64,000 nucleotides of DNA from Indolivaga capnocytophagoides DSM 22835 (GCF_000426485.1 NZ_KE384529.1:820422-884421), one strand, 5' to 3'; counted from the first letter of the stretch, positions 34,153 through 44,123 are shown. Notes: generated by a model not told the origin, from the letters alone. Translations and numbers: made by a program.

Positions 34153-35973
34153 TTACCTTCTGAACAAATGTTTAAATTTATGAGAATATAACTTCGACAG
34201 TCCCTTCCGGTTATCAATAGCCTCACCTACTACGATCATCGTGGTAAGTGTAAGTTTATTGTCCTTGATAATTTTCGCCAGATCTTTTAATTCACCTCTG
34301 TAGATACGTTGATCTTTCCATGTCAACTTATAGCAAGCTGCAACAGGTGTTGTAGGCGGATAATGTTCTAATAACTCAGTCTGAACCTGATCTACAACAG
34401 TGGCACTAAGGAAAATACACATTGTACTTTGCGAACGGGCAAGCATGTGCAGTTTCTCTTTTTCGGGCATGGGTGTACGACCTTCACCACGAGTGAGGAT
34501 GATCGTCTGTACCTTTTCGGGAATCGTAAATTGCGACTCCAAAGCAGCCGCAGCTGCCTGAAATGACGATATACCCGGAGTAATATGATACGACATATTG
34601 TACTGATCGAAATATGCCATTTGCTCTTGAATAGCTCCATATATACAAGGATCGCCGGTATGTAAACGCACAACGAGTTTTCCTTGATCATAAAATTCTT
34701 TCATGGTCTCGAATTGCTCTTCCAAATCCATCGACGCCGAACTGCGCACTACTGCTCCTTGTTTTGCACAATAGGTCAATTCTACAGGAACAAGGCTTCC
34801 GGCATAAAGGATCAGATCGGCAGCTTCGAGAAAATGACGTCCTTTTACCGAGATCAAATCCGGATCGCCGGGTCCTGCACCTACAATCTCGATATGTCCC
34901 TGTCTAATGGCATGATTATCTATTGCAACAGCAAACGTAAAGTCGTTGCCTTCGCTCAATTTTCCTTTTTGTTTTTCAATAACAAGTTGACCTCCATCTG
35001 CACTCTTTATGGCTGTAGATTCAGATACTCCTTGCACTGAAGTTACTTCTTCGACTTTCTCCGACGGATTGGGCACTTCTATATCTTTCAGGTCTTCGGA
35101 TGTATAGATGTTTACAGGTAAATTATTAAAATGCGCGTGTAAATCAGCCAATAATGGTTCGTCTTTCTTCAGGTCTATTGTAGAAATATCTTTTATAGAT
35201 TCTTTTGCAATATTCAGTTTTTGTAATTCAGCCGAAATATAATCGAATATTCCTTCCGGTTGGCATTGCTTACGACATCCCACTCCTAAATGCAGTATCT
35301 GAGGATGATAATATATAATCTGCAAACGAGCATCGGAATATAAAAACGGAGTTACAGCAATCAGCAGTTCAAATTCAGACTGATTAATATCTTCGTATTT
35401 GTAGAAAACCTTTACATGATCGGGCTTAGTACGTTCAAGATACTGAGTTCCTTCATCCGCCACATCCAATAAAAGAGCAGTAGCTTTCTTATTCACAAAA
35501 GCAGTCAATGGATGATTGAAATTGTCTGCATTAGAGCTGGTTTTCCAGTCGAATTTCGAACCAATAGTATCTAATGCCCAAAGATTTGTATTGTCGCTTT
35601 GTGTGGTAATTACTGCCTCACCGCCTGTAATAAGAGCCAAACGTTTAGTCAAGTCATTTGCCCCACCTACATGACCCGACAATACAGATACTACATATCG
35701 TCCTGTACTGTCGATATTTACTATTGCCGGATCGGTATGCTTGTCCTTTATATAAGGGGCTATACTACGAATACAGATTCCCATTGCCCCGATAAATATT
35801 ATAGCATCTACTTTATCGAAAATATCTTTTATACAATCATTAATAGATGCTATTGTAACAGTATTTTTGATTTCCGACTTAGAATAAATCTCGGAATACA
35901 GAACATCTTTCTTTATTGCTTCCGCCATCGGCAAACTCACTTCAGATGTCAGTATTATGGCTGTTTTTATCAT
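34153..35973 (-). CDS. CbiG-CbiF fusion: cobalt-precorrin-5A hydrolase / cobalt-precorrin-4 C11-methyltransferase
   Basis: 606 residues. Residues about 1-300 are CbiG: FIGAMGICIRSIAPYIKDKHTDPAIVNIDSTGRYVVSVLSGHVGGANDLTKRLA, and the C-terminal CbiG part HLGVGCRKQCQPEGIFDYISAEL. A linker of about 45 residues follows. Residues about 357-600 are CbiF/CobM: HIEIVGAGPGDPDLISVKGRHFLEAADLILYAGSLVP, RLHTGDPCIYGAIQEQMAYFD, PGISSFQAAAAALESQFTIPE. CbiF methylates C11 and CbiG opens the lactone in the next step, so the fusion joins consecutive reactions. CbiG is diagnostic for the anaerobic pathway. Confidence 0.94.
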   Translation of the reverse strand: MIKTAIILTSEVSLPMAEAIKKDVLYSEIYSKSEIKNTVTIASINDCIKDIFDKVDAIIFIGAMGICIRSIAPYIKDKHTDPAIVNIDSTGRYVVSVLSGHVGGANDLTKRLALITGGEAVITTQSDNTNLWALDTIGSKFDWKTSSNADNFNHPLTAFVNKKATALLLDVADEGTQYLERTKPDHVKVFYKYEDINQSEFELLIAVTPFLYSDARLQIIYYHPQILHLGVGCRKQCQPEGIFDYISAELQKLNIAKESIKDISTIDLKKDEPLLADLHAHFNNLPVNIYTSEDLKDIEVPNPSEKVEEVTSVQGVSESTAIKSADGGQLVIEKQKGKLSEGNDFTFAVAIDNHAIRQGHIEIVGAGPGDPDLISVKGRHFLEAADLILYAGSLVPVELTYCAKQGAVVRSSASMDLEEQFETMKEFYDQGKLVVRLHTGDPCIYGAIQEQMAYFDQYNMSYHITPGISSFQAAAAALESQFTIPEKVQTIILTRGEGRTPMPEKEKLHMLARSQSTMCIFLSATVVDQVQTELLEHYPPTTPVAACYKLTWKDQRIYRGELKDLAKIIKDNKLTLTTMIVVGEAIDNRKGLSKLYSHKFKHLFRR

Positions 35974-36065
35974 ATTCTTTCTTATTTTTTTCTACTTATT
36001 TATTGAACTGTTGATTGTTAAGTCTGTAGGGGCGTATTGCATACTCCCCTACAACGAATATTATA

Positions 36066-37253
36066 TTAAACACTAGCCCTCATCACATCAATAGCATTAA
36101 AATCATCCACTTTGATAGTAATACTCTGGTCAAGTTTTAAGTTATTCGATTCTATTGCATCCAGAAACAATTGTCGGCTTTCGTCCGAAACAGAATTAAA
36201 AACAATCACCCCATTCGGATTTAATACCGAAACTATTTTGGATACAAACTCGTTCATCTTTCCGCCATGTCCACCTATAAAAACGGCATCGGGACGAGGA
36301 ATATCCGTGATATCTGTCTCTGCAAAGTCTCCTATAAATGGTTGAATGCCGGGCACTCCAAATCGGCGGGTATTATTGAACATCAAGTCCCTACCCTCTT
36401 CACGTTTCTCGAATGCATAAATATCAAGATGAGGAAATTGCATCTTGGCTTCGACTGAAACCGAACCCGTACAAAAGCCCACATCCCAAAAGACCTTCCG
36501 ATTACGCAAATCGAGCAAACTCAGCGATAACAGACGAATAGGCATCTTTGTAATCATTTTTGCCCTGCCATTCAATAAGTGAAACTCACTGTCGGGAATT
36601 CCCAACGGACGATTACGCTGCTCGTTCTTTTCAATAATAATATTGTTCGGAAACGAAAAAGTCTGTCCTATTACCTTAGTTAAAGGCAAAGTAGTCACTT
36701 TCTCTCGATCTTTATTTCCAAGTAATTCGCCAATATGCATCACATAATTGTCGTATCGGTATTCCATCATACGTTCGGCAATAGACGATGGAGTATGTTC
36801 TTTATTATCTGTAAGTATTCCTATTTTATGGTGACCTTCTATCAATGCCTGATCGAATTTCAGCCAAGGACGTCCCGTCAACGATACTATATGCATATCC
36901 TGATAAGGTAATACCAGTCGGTGAGCCAATAACTGTAACGAATTAAAATACGGATAAAGGATTATTTCGGCATCCGGCACTTCGCGTTGAATCGTATTTG
37001 CAAAGCCGAAAAATAAAGGGTCGCCCGATGCAAATACAACAACCTCGTCGTATTCTTTATATTGATCAAAAACATTTTTAAGAGGCACTACAATATCAAT
37101 CCAAATAGCATCGGACGGTAAAAAAGATTGCACAATCTCGTGATGCCTTGCTCCTCCCGAAAAAACAGAATGAGAACGGATAACATCTAACACTTCGGGA
37201 CGAAAATGCTGATCTTGATTATCATCTATACCGATAACATAAAATTTAGACAT
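36066..37253 (-). CDS. cobL: CbiE-CbiT (CobL-like) precorrin-6Y/7 methyltransferase and decarboxylase
   Basis: 395 residues. N-terminal half CbiE-like (FYVIGIDDNQDQHFRPEVLDVIRSHSVFSGGARHHEIVQSF; VFASGDPLFFGFANTI; LPYQDMHIVSLTGRPW), C-terminal half CbiT with SAM motif DVGFCTGSVSVEAKMQFPHLDIYAFEKREEG and DAVFIGGHGGKMNEFVSKIV. Together they methylate C5 and C15 and remove the acetate carboxyl of ring C. Its first codons overlap the stop region of cbiH-cbiC by eight bases. Confidence 0.94.
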   Translation of the reverse strand: MSKFYVIGIDDNQDQHFRPEVLDVIRSHSVFSGGARHHEIVQSFLPSDAIWIDIVVPLKNVFDQYKEYDEVVVFASGDPLFFGFANTIQREVPDAEIILYPYFNSLQLLAHRLVLPYQDMHIVSLTGRPWLKFDQALIEGHHKIGILTDNKEHTPSSIAERMMEYRYDNYVMHIGELLGNKDREKVTTLPLTKVIGQTFSFPNNIIIEKNEQRNRPLGIPDSEFHLLNGRAKMITKMPIRLLSLSLLDLRNRKVFWDVGFCTGSVSVEAKMQFPHLDIYAFEKREEGRDLMFNNTRRFGVPGIQPFIGDFAETDITDIPRPDAVFIGGHGGKMNEFVSKIVSVLNPNGVIVFNSVSDESRQLFLDAIESNNLKLDQSITIKVDDFNAIDVMRASV

Positions 37254-38658
37254 CTCTACCCGGTCTTAATTGTTCAGCATCATCAACAGTCAATATCGAA
37301 TTAACTAAAGTAGCAGCAAGATTACTTCCGCCTTTGCGACCATCGACTATTAATTTAGCGATATTTTTAAACGGTTTAGTCATATGTTTCGATTCACGAA
37401 CATTCACAAAACCTACGGGCGCAGCTATTATTCCGATGGGATTAGCTTTTCCTTTACGTACTAATTCGCATAACTCGATAAGAGCAGTAGGTGCATTACC
37501 GAATGCATACAAAGCATCGGGATGTTCTTCAACTGCAAGACGAATTCCGGCTTGTGTGCGGGTAATACCTTTATCTTTAGCCATCTCAGCAACACGAGGG
37601 TCGTGCAGATAACATTTAGCCTCTATGCCCATACGCTCCATGGCTCCTTTACGAATACCCGATACAACCATTGTTACATCGGTGATAATAGTTCGAACCT
37701 TACCTTCGGTAAATTCTTTGTATAAATTGGTTACGGCATTATCATCTATTTTCAGGATATTCTCCATATCAAAATCGGCTGTTGTATGGATAGAATGCAG
37801 TAATGCCCACTTTTTGTCAAGAGGGATATTGCGATTCTTAAGTTCGCCATCGATAGTTCTGAAGCTACGGATCATTATATCTTGACCTAAGTTCTTTGCT
37901 CCTTCTACTTCATCTTCGCGATAATAGCCTCTGGGCGTAATTATCTTATCGCCTTCGAATCGGTACGATTGTGAATTGCCGATAATTACAATCGTAAACA
38001 TATCCACATCCTCGGGATCGAATTCGCCCAAAGTAGTAACTTTTACTTCCTGATCGTCACGTCCTGCCTGACGAATATAACCGACAGGAGTCTCCGGCGA
38101 ACGTTCTTCCAAAAATAATTCTACCAATCGGTACAACTGCCAATAACGTCCGTTGCTCTTGGGATTGTAAATAGCAGTAACAAAATCGCCCATAGCAGCA
38201 GCAGTGATACGTTTTTCGATCTTATCCCACGGAGTCATTAAATCGGACATGGATATAATACAAAAATCGTGTCCGATCGGAGCCCCCAATATGGCAGCAG
38301 CTTTCTGAAAAGCACTGATTCCGGGTAATACCGCCACTTCTATATCGCTGTTTTTCTCCTTCTTCATTTCAAAAATGAGCGGAGCCATTCCGTATATTCC
38401 CGAATCGCCCGAACTGATAACACAAACCGCATTACCCTCTTCGGCATAACGGAAAGCCTCTTCGGCACGTTGGCGTTCTTTCTTCATTCCCGTATCAATA
38501 CATTGAGCATCGGGTTTCACAAAATCAGTAATAAACTGAAAATAATATTTGTATCCTACGATAACATCTGACTGACGCACAGCCTCTAATACAGCAGGAG
38601 TAATATCTTCTTTTGAGCCCGGACCAATTCCGGCTACTATTATTTTACCTTTCGACAT
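37246..38658 (-). CDS. CbiH-CbiC fusion: C17-methyltransferase / precorrin-8X methylmutase
   Basis: 470 residues. Residues about 1-245 are CbiH/CobJ (KGKIIVAGIGPGSKEDITPAVLEAVRQSDVIVGYKYY; VCVISSGDSGIYGMAPLIFEM; VLPGISAFQKAAAILGAPIGHDFCIISMSD). Residues about 265-465 are CbiC/CobH (IITDVTMVVSGIRKGAMERMG; RTQAGIRLAVEEHPDALYAFGNAPTALIELCELV; GIIAAPVGFVNVRESK). CbiH contracts the ring with C17 methylation; CbiC moves a methyl from C11 to C12 much later in the pathway, so the fusion is not of consecutive steps. Its entire leader is a repeat element. Confidence 0.94.
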   Translation of the reverse strand: MSKGKIIVAGIGPGSKEDITPAVLEAVRQSDVIVGYKYYFQFITDFVKPDAQCIDTGMKKERQRAEEAFRYAEEGNAVCVISSGDSGIYGMAPLIFEMKKEKNSDIEVAVLPGISAFQKAAAILGAPIGHDFCIISMSDLMTPWDKIEKRITAAAMGDFVTAIYNPKSNGRYWQLYRLVELFLEERSPETPVGYIRQAGRDDQEVKVTTLGEFDPEDVDMFTIVIIGNSQSYRFEGDKIITPRGYYREDEVEGAKNLGQDIMIRSFRTIDGELKNRNIPLDKKWALLHSIHTTADFDMENILKIDDNAVTNLYKEFTEGKVRTIITDVTMVVSGIRKGAMERMGIEAKCYLHDPRVAEMAKDKGITRTQAGIRLAVEEHPDALYAFGNAPTALIELCELVRKGKANPIGIIAAPVGFVNVRESKHMTKPFKNIAKLIVDGRKGGSNLAATLVNSILTVDDAEQLRPGRDV

Positions 38659-38752
38659 ATTTAGTAATAGTAAATATTTAATGATCTGTTTTCAATTTAT
38701 AATAGGCTTTGGCTGTTATACGAACCAAAGTAATAAAAAGGTCTGAGACCTT
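38659..38752 (-). repeat. Full-length repeat between the PepSY and cbiH-cbiC genes
   Basis: On the minus strand: core AAGGTCTCAGACCTT (38752-38738), TTTATTACTTTGGTTCGTA, inner inverted repeat CTTTGG/CCAAAG, CTATTATAAATTG, ATCATTAAATATTTACTATT and ACTAAAT, ending at the cbiH-cbiC ATG. At its left end the TAA stop of the second PepSY gene merges with the core. The element therefore is the whole intergenic spacer. Confidence 0.88.
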
Positions 38753-40199
38753 ATTTCTTTAATTTTCGTTTTATCCATTTCCAACTCAGCCAAACTCCTG
38801 TTGCTGAGATAACAATACAGCCCGAGGCTGCTATCCATATAGCAATAGTCCACAACACAGGTCTATTCATCAACCATTTGATATGAAAATAATGCAAAGC
38901 ATTGAATATCCACTTACGGGTTTTACGGTTTTGATTGAGGTATTTATAATCTCCATTTTTAGGATTGATGTAATATAAACTCTTATCAGCATCGTCAACC
39001 TCCACTTTGTAAACAGGCAAAGCCAATTCTTTCTTCCAAGGGAGATAGTAGTTTTCGTACTCATCTATCAAAGTTACATTAAATCTCACACTATCGCCAT
39101 GTATCGACCGCATAGATTTTTCTATTGCCTTCTGCGACAGAAATAATTCCTTGATTGTATCTTGGGATGCATCGAATGACACTTCTTTTCCTCCGATAAT
39201 TGTTTTATAAATAGGAACACCTTGATAATATGCCCATTCGACCTCCTTCAGATCAGGATATTTTTGCTTCAGTAAACGATAGTCGAGTATATATTTATCA
39301 AGAGATGGATGCTTTCCTTTTATCTTCATCGGAATTTTATACTCCTGATGAGTCTTAACTAGCCATTGCGGAACTTTCTTCAAAGACATCACTCCGCTTA
39401 TAGCCCACGTTAATAAAAATATACCGAACAACAACCCTATTACGTGATGCCACCAATACCATTTTTTACGGTATGGGCTTTCGAATTTACCTTTCTTATT
39501 ATAACGACGGTAATATGCATCTATTCCAACATAAATACCTCCTACACACATCACTAACCCCACAATAGCCAATGTCATAATTGTATCTATCCAAAGCTGA
39601 GTATGTTTTCGCAAAACCGGAATATATAAAGTATGAGGAATTGCTCCTATCCAAGCCCAGAATCGCTGATCGGCATTCGTAAACTGCTGCACATCGCCCG
39701 ATTTAGAACTGATATATAATTGACTATGCTTTTCGTCCGAAAAATAAAATTTGTAAATAGGTAACTCAGGTTCGTACTTCGAATACATAACCCATTGCTC
39801 CAATTCTTTCAATGTATCTACTTTTTCGACAGGGGCATTTATCCATCTTTTAGCAATAGTTTCTACCGCCTGATAATCTAATTTGTGAACATGCTGATTA
39901 GTATCAGCGCAGAAAGTATAGCTGTGTTTTTTTTCACTCGCTGTTATCAATGTTTGTCCCTGAAACTGACGCAATCTTATCTTGGTTGTTTTATCCGGAT
40001 TCTTGATCCGAGATGATAACTCTTCGATAGAAGGAAGGGAGTCAGGCAAAGATGGGAGCATATTGTTTTTCTGTTCCGTCGTCACATTGGGAAACGAATG
40101 GTATATCAACACCAATCCTGTACAAAACCACATTAGGAATAGCAGACTTACTGCTGTTCCTAAAACTCTGTGAAGCGAATATATAAACTTGCGTATCAT
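38751..40199 (-). CDS. PepSY-associated membrane protein 2
   Basis: 482 residues. First membrane segment LHRVLGTAVSLLFLMWFCTGLVLIYHSFPNV, further ones near residues 205-225 (IMTLAIVGLVMCVGGIYVGI), 253-275 (WWHHVIGLLFGIFLLTWAISGVMSL) and at the C-terminus (ILWTIAIWIAASGCIVISATGVWLSWKWI). Periplasmic PepSY-type loops lie between. It is a tandem paralogue of the next upstream gene, which it overlaps by four bases. PepSY_TM proteins beside TonB receptors are thought to reduce or process imported iron chelates. Histidines in the first and third helices (LHR, YHSF, WWHH) could hold haem, which is inference. Confidence 0.82.
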   Translation of the reverse strand: MIRKFIYSLHRVLGTAVSLLFLMWFCTGLVLIYHSFPNVTTEQKNNMLPSLPDSLPSIEELSSRIKNPDKTTKIRLRQFQGQTLITASEKKHSYTFCADTNQHVHKLDYQAVETIAKRWINAPVEKVDTLKELEQWVMYSKYEPELPIYKFYFSDEKHSQLYISSKSGDVQQFTNADQRFWAWIGAIPHTLYIPVLRKHTQLWIDTIMTLAIVGLVMCVGGIYVGIDAYYRRYNKKGKFESPYRKKWYWWHHVIGLLFGIFLLTWAISGVMSLKKVPQWLVKTHQEYKIPMKIKGKHPSLDKYILDYRLLKQKYPDLKEVEWAYYQGVPIYKTIIGGKEVSFDASQDTIKELFLSQKAIEKSMRSIHGDSVRFNVTLIDEYENYYLPWKKELALPVYKVEVDDADKSLYYINPKNGDYKYLNQNRKTRKWIFNALHYFHIKWLMNRPVLWTIAIWIAASGCIVISATGVWLSWKWIKRKLKK

Positions 40200-41680
40200 T
40201 GTTTTCTACACTTTTTTGAAAACCTCTTGATTTTCCGTCTCAAATATTTAATACTTAGCCATACACCAGTCACTGCAACACTTGTTCCACCAAGCATTGT
40301 TACCCACATAACTATATTCCAAAGCCATGGACGATCTGCCAAAAACTTAAAATTGAAGCTATGCAGACCTTGATACATCCATTTTCCGGCTCTGCTATTG
40401 TTATTGAAATAACGGGTATCTCCTGTTTTGGGGTTGACATAATAAACACTTTTATCGGCATCGTTTACCTCTACTTTATAGACCGGAAGCGGTAATTTAC
40501 GTTTACGATCGATATAATAATTGTCGTATTCGGTAAGTTGTACAATAGAAATACCTTCGGTATGTATTTGTTTTATTCTGTCTATTATCTGCCTTTCAGT
40601 CAACATCAGACTTTTCAACTCTGATGAAGATGCATCAAAAACAGACAAGCTGTCTCCGATTACGGCTTTGTAAGTAGGAATATCACCAAAGCCCGACCAC
40701 TCAATACTTTTTACTTGATTTGGATAACTTTCTACAATTGATCTGTAATCGAGCGGATAATCCTGCGGTTTTGTTTTCGAATAAGGCATATACGATTGCA
40801 TCGACAAAGTTTCGTCATGCACCTTCACCATCCATTGAGGAACATCCGTTAAAGACATCATTCCACTGAAAACAAAAGTAAATACAAATATGCCGAATAT
40901 AAATCCTGTAAGATAATGCCAACGATATACAAACTTTTTATACGGAACGGATAACGATTTTTTCTTTCGATACTGCTTTACCAAAATATAAATACCATAG
41001 ACAAGCCCTAAAAGACACATAATTGAGCCAATTCCCGACAGCCAGATAACGGTCGAAATCCAAGCTGCACTATCCTGACGCAATGAGGTAAAATAGATCC
41101 AATGAGGAATTGCTCCTACCCAAGCCCAAAAGCGGCTATTATTGTCGGTATATTGCAAAGCTTCTCCGCTCTGTGACGAAATATATAGCTGATGTTTTTC
41201 TGTATCTGCAAAATAAAACTTATAAATAGGCATATCTTTTTTCAGATATCCGAATGGAATCCATTGATCTACTTTATATAAAATATCTACACGATCTATT
41301 TGCGAACTATTCCACTGTTTTGCATATTGCTCAATATCAGAAAATGAAAAAGGGTGTATTTCTTTATCCGCCCCCAAAGCTATTTTTATAATACTATCTT
41401 GTGCAGATAGCGAAAAATAAGCTTGTCCCGGATAAGATTTCAGATTCAGCTTTGTTGCAGTAACCGAATCGGGAAGTATACTCAACACCGAATCTATTGC
41501 CGGTAATCGGCTCGGCAATGCTTGGGCATATCCATACTTATCGGAAGGTTTAACCCGAGGAAAGCCATGAAAAATCATCACAAATCCCGATAAAAACCAA
41601 ACGAGAAACAGGATACTGAGAATTGTTCCCAGTATCCTGTGCAAAGAGGTCACAGACCTTTTTATTAATTTGCTAAGCAT
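40196..41680 (-). CDS. PepSY-associated membrane protein 1
   Basis: About 494 residues from the ATG at 41680 (MLSKLIKRSVTSLHRILG); a TTG at 41698 would add six residues but is less likely. Membrane segments: ILGTILSILFLVWFLSGFVMIFHGF, AWISTVIWLSGIGSIMCLLGLVYGIYILV, YRWHYLTGFIFGIFVFTFVFSGMMSL and WNIVMWVTMLGGTSVAVTGVWLSIKYL, same plan as its paralogue downstream. Compared with that paralogue (MIRKFIYSLHRVLG) it has four extra residues (KRSVT for Y), encoded by a palindromic repeat core. It follows the siderophore-type receptor, so a role in iron-chelate reduction is likely but inferred. Confidence 0.82.
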   Translation of the reverse strand: MLSKLIKRSVTSLHRILGTILSILFLVWFLSGFVMIFHGFPRVKPSDKYGYAQALPSRLPAIDSVLSILPDSVTATKLNLKSYPGQAYFSLSAQDSIIKIALGADKEIHPFSFSDIEQYAKQWNSSQIDRVDILYKVDQWIPFGYLKKDMPIYKFYFADTEKHQLYISSQSGEALQYTDNNSRFWAWVGAIPHWIYFTSLRQDSAAWISTVIWLSGIGSIMCLLGLVYGIYILVKQYRKKKSLSVPYKKFVYRWHYLTGFIFGIFVFTFVFSGMMSLTDVPQWMVKVHDETLSMQSYMPYSKTKPQDYPLDYRSIVESYPNQVKSIEWSGFGDIPTYKAVIGDSLSVFDASSSELKSLMLTERQIIDRIKQIHTEGISIVQLTEYDNYYIDRKRKLPLPVYKVEVNDADKSVYYVNPKTGDTRYFNNNSRAGKWMYQGLHSFNFKFLADRPWLWNIVMWVTMLGGTSVAVTGVWLSIKYLRRKIKRFSKKCRKQ

Positions 41681-41712
41681 AAAAACGACATTTGACAATC
41701 ATCATTCAATAC
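41647..41712 (+). repeat. Repeat element overlapping the start of a PepSY gene
   Basis: Core AGGTCACAGACCT (41647-41659) then TTTTATTAATTTGCTAAGCA and AAAAACGACATTTGACA. The core encodes Arg-Ser-Val-Thr of the PepSY protein and the arm includes its ATG (41680-41678). Right end approximate. Confidence 0.75.
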
Positions 41713-41738
41713 CTATTATTACATTCCTATTCATCCGT

Positions 41739-44078
41739 TTATCTCAATGTATAAGCTAACGAAACCAATACATTGCGAGGCATACTCGGCACCATTTGAT
41801 AGCTCAACGACTGATTGTAATATTTCTTATCGAATATATTATTAACGTTAGCCGATAATGTAACACCATTATCCATCCTGTAAGATACTCCGCAATCGGT
41901 TAACCAATAAGATGGATATGTCATTGTATTAGTAGTATTACGGTATGTTTTATCCATGTATGATACAGTTGCATTAAATCCTAAGTTTTTGAATACACCT
42001 GCACCAATTGTATAATCAACAGCAGCAAGGAAAGTATTTGCAGGAACAAGAGTCAGTTTATAATCTTTCTGAGGATCTACGGGAATATATTCGTTTGACT
42101 TCATCTTTGAAACTTTAGCATCGGTATATCCGTATTGTAGTTGAAAGAACAAGTTACGAACCGGAGTCAGTTTCACCTCCAGTTCAACTCCTTGAGATAC
42201 TGTTGTACCAACCTGAGCAGTAACTGTTTTCTTTATGCCATCTGTATCTTCGTAATTAGTTCTAGTTCTTTTATCGTTGTTTCGTTTGATATAGAAAGCC
42301 GATGCTGTTGCCTGAAGCCATGTTTTATATGCATAACGTGCTCCGACTTCGCCCTGATAACCTGTTTGAGGCTTGAATATCTCACCACCTTTTTCAGGAT
42401 AAAAACGTTTACCGTCAGAATTTACATAGATAACCTTTTCGTTATAGAAATCACGGTAAGGCATAAAGAATGATGCCATAGAGCCATATACTGTCAGGTC
42501 TTTTGCTGCATCATAAACTACTCCTGCACGATAGGTAAATGAGCTTGTATTATTTACATTATAGGCTGTTTGGTCTGCTTTGTGATACTGTCTTTTGCCA
42601 TCGTAAGTGGGAGCAGACGAACTCAAATATTTAAAGAAATCGTAACGACCTGCAACCAATACTTTAAGTTTATCAGTTACCTCCATCAAATCCTGAAAAT
42701 AAATACCGTGAGAATAAGTACGGGTAATAGTAGCCTTACCGAAATTAGATTTCATGTAACCACCACTTTGCGGATCATTTACAGCTACTTTTGAATATAA
42801 TCCGGGACCATATACATTGTAACTGCTGTTCATCGGATCGTCCATTGGAGCTAAATTATAACCCGTATACGAATTGCGGAACATCTGAGTAAATGCATAA
42901 CCTGCAATAAAACTATGCTTAATATTTCCGGTAAAGAACTTTCCCGAGAAGTCCAACTGATCGTTCAATACATTTGTCTTATGTGAAAATCTCAATGGAT
43001 AAGTGAGCTGGACAGTATCAAGGCTGATGTATTGCTTTTTATTATCCGCAGTCAGGTAATAATGTTTATAGATCGGATCAGCACTTTCGAGATAACTTAG
43101 CTCCTCTGTACCGAAATAGTTGATATCATCGGCATTAAAAGAAATATTATTCTGAAGTTTGAAATTCTCACTAAAATTCTTTTCGTATTTCGCTGCAATG
43201 TTCCATCCATTATTTTTAAAGAAATCAGATTCGTTGTTGTAACGAACCTTACGGTTCAGTCCCGGTTGCATTTCACCTGCTTTCAGATACAAAGTACCAT
43301 CAAGGTTATAAGTATCGTAAGACATATTAGGAGGTAAACCTATCTCTGTTCCATAAAAATCGCGATTAAAGCCTCCCCGAATATCAATATTGCTGGTAGC
43401 ATCTAATTTTGCTCCCAAAGCCATATAAGCAGACAAACGTTGGTTACCATTGTGTCTCCAACCCTCCTGATCAGCATAATTTACAACAGCCCTGTAATTT
43501 ACAGGCCCTGCCAATTTCCCTCCTAAATCCATGGTAGCCTGCTTATTTTCCCAACTGCCATATGACATTTTGAATCTTGCCAATTTTTGATCGGTTGGTG
43601 CTTTACGTACTATATTCAAAGCTCCACCGACAACCGAGTGCCCGTAAAGGACTGAGCCGGGTCCCTTCAGCATTTCCATAGATTCGACAGAACTAAGATC
43701 TGAGAAAGGATTCGAATTTATCATTGTACGTTCGTCTCTTACTCCATCCAACAAAACGGGAGCATTAGAAAATCCACGAATATACAAGGTATTGAAAGCA
43801 CCGTAACTGGTATTCATTCTCACACCGGGAAAGAACTTCACGGCATCTTCCAGATTTACAATCCCTCTTGATTCAAGTAATTTTGCTGATACAGTATTTA
43901 CCGAAACGGGTAAATATCGAAGAGGAACATTGAACTTGCCTATACTTACTTTTTTCGGACTAAAGTCTACAACCTCCACTTCTTTAATTGAGTAAACGGT
44001 ATCAGTCATAGCCTTATTTTGAGCACTTAGTACTCCTGCTGCTATCAGAATAGCAACAGTTAATATATATTTTTTCAT
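41739..44078 (-). CDS. TonB-dependent receptor, siderophore/haem type
   Basis: 779 residues, signal peptide MKKYILTVAILIAAGVLSAQ, no carboxypeptidase-like N-terminal domain. Plug: VSVNTVSAKLLESRGIVNLEDAVKFFPGVRMNTSYGAFNTLYIRGFSNAPVLLDGVRDERT and GPGSVLYGHSVVGGALNIVRKAP, typical of FhuA/FhuE-like receptors. The barrel ends with RNVLVSLAYTLR and a C-terminal aromatic/Arg pattern. It lies between an exported CbiK-type chelatase and two PepSY proteins behind a cobalamin riboswitch; ligand may be a ferric chelate, haem or another metal complex. Confidence 0.9.
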   Translation of the reverse strand: MKKYILTVAILIAAGVLSAQNKAMTDTVYSIKEVEVVDFSPKKVSIGKFNVPLRYLPVSVNTVSAKLLESRGIVNLEDAVKFFPGVRMNTSYGAFNTLYIRGFSNAPVLLDGVRDERTMINSNPFSDLSSVESMEMLKGPGSVLYGHSVVGGALNIVRKAPTDQKLARFKMSYGSWENKQATMDLGGKLAGPVNYRAVVNYADQEGWRHNGNQRLSAYMALGAKLDATSNIDIRGGFNRDFYGTEIGLPPNMSYDTYNLDGTLYLKAGEMQPGLNRKVRYNNESDFFKNNGWNIAAKYEKNFSENFKLQNNISFNADDINYFGTEELSYLESADPIYKHYYLTADNKKQYISLDTVQLTYPLRFSHKTNVLNDQLDFSGKFFTGNIKHSFIAGYAFTQMFRNSYTGYNLAPMDDPMNSSYNVYGPGLYSKVAVNDPQSGGYMKSNFGKATITRTYSHGIYFQDLMEVTDKLKVLVAGRYDFFKYLSSSAPTYDGKRQYHKADQTAYNVNNTSSFTYRAGVVYDAAKDLTVYGSMASFFMPYRDFYNEKVIYVNSDGKRFYPEKGGEIFKPQTGYQGEVGARYAYKTWLQATASAFYIKRNNDKRTRTNYEDTDGIKKTVTAQVGTTVSQGVELEVKLTPVRNLFFQLQYGYTDAKVSKMKSNEYIPVDPQKDYKLTLVPANTFLAAVDYTIGAGVFKNLGFNATVSYMDKTYRNTTNTMTYPSYWLTDCGVSYRMDNGVTLSANVNNIFDKKYYNQSLSYQMVPSMPRNVLVSLAYTLR

Positions 44079-44123
44079 AAATGTAAATTCCTGAGATTAT
44101 TTTATTGATATACCTGAAATAGA

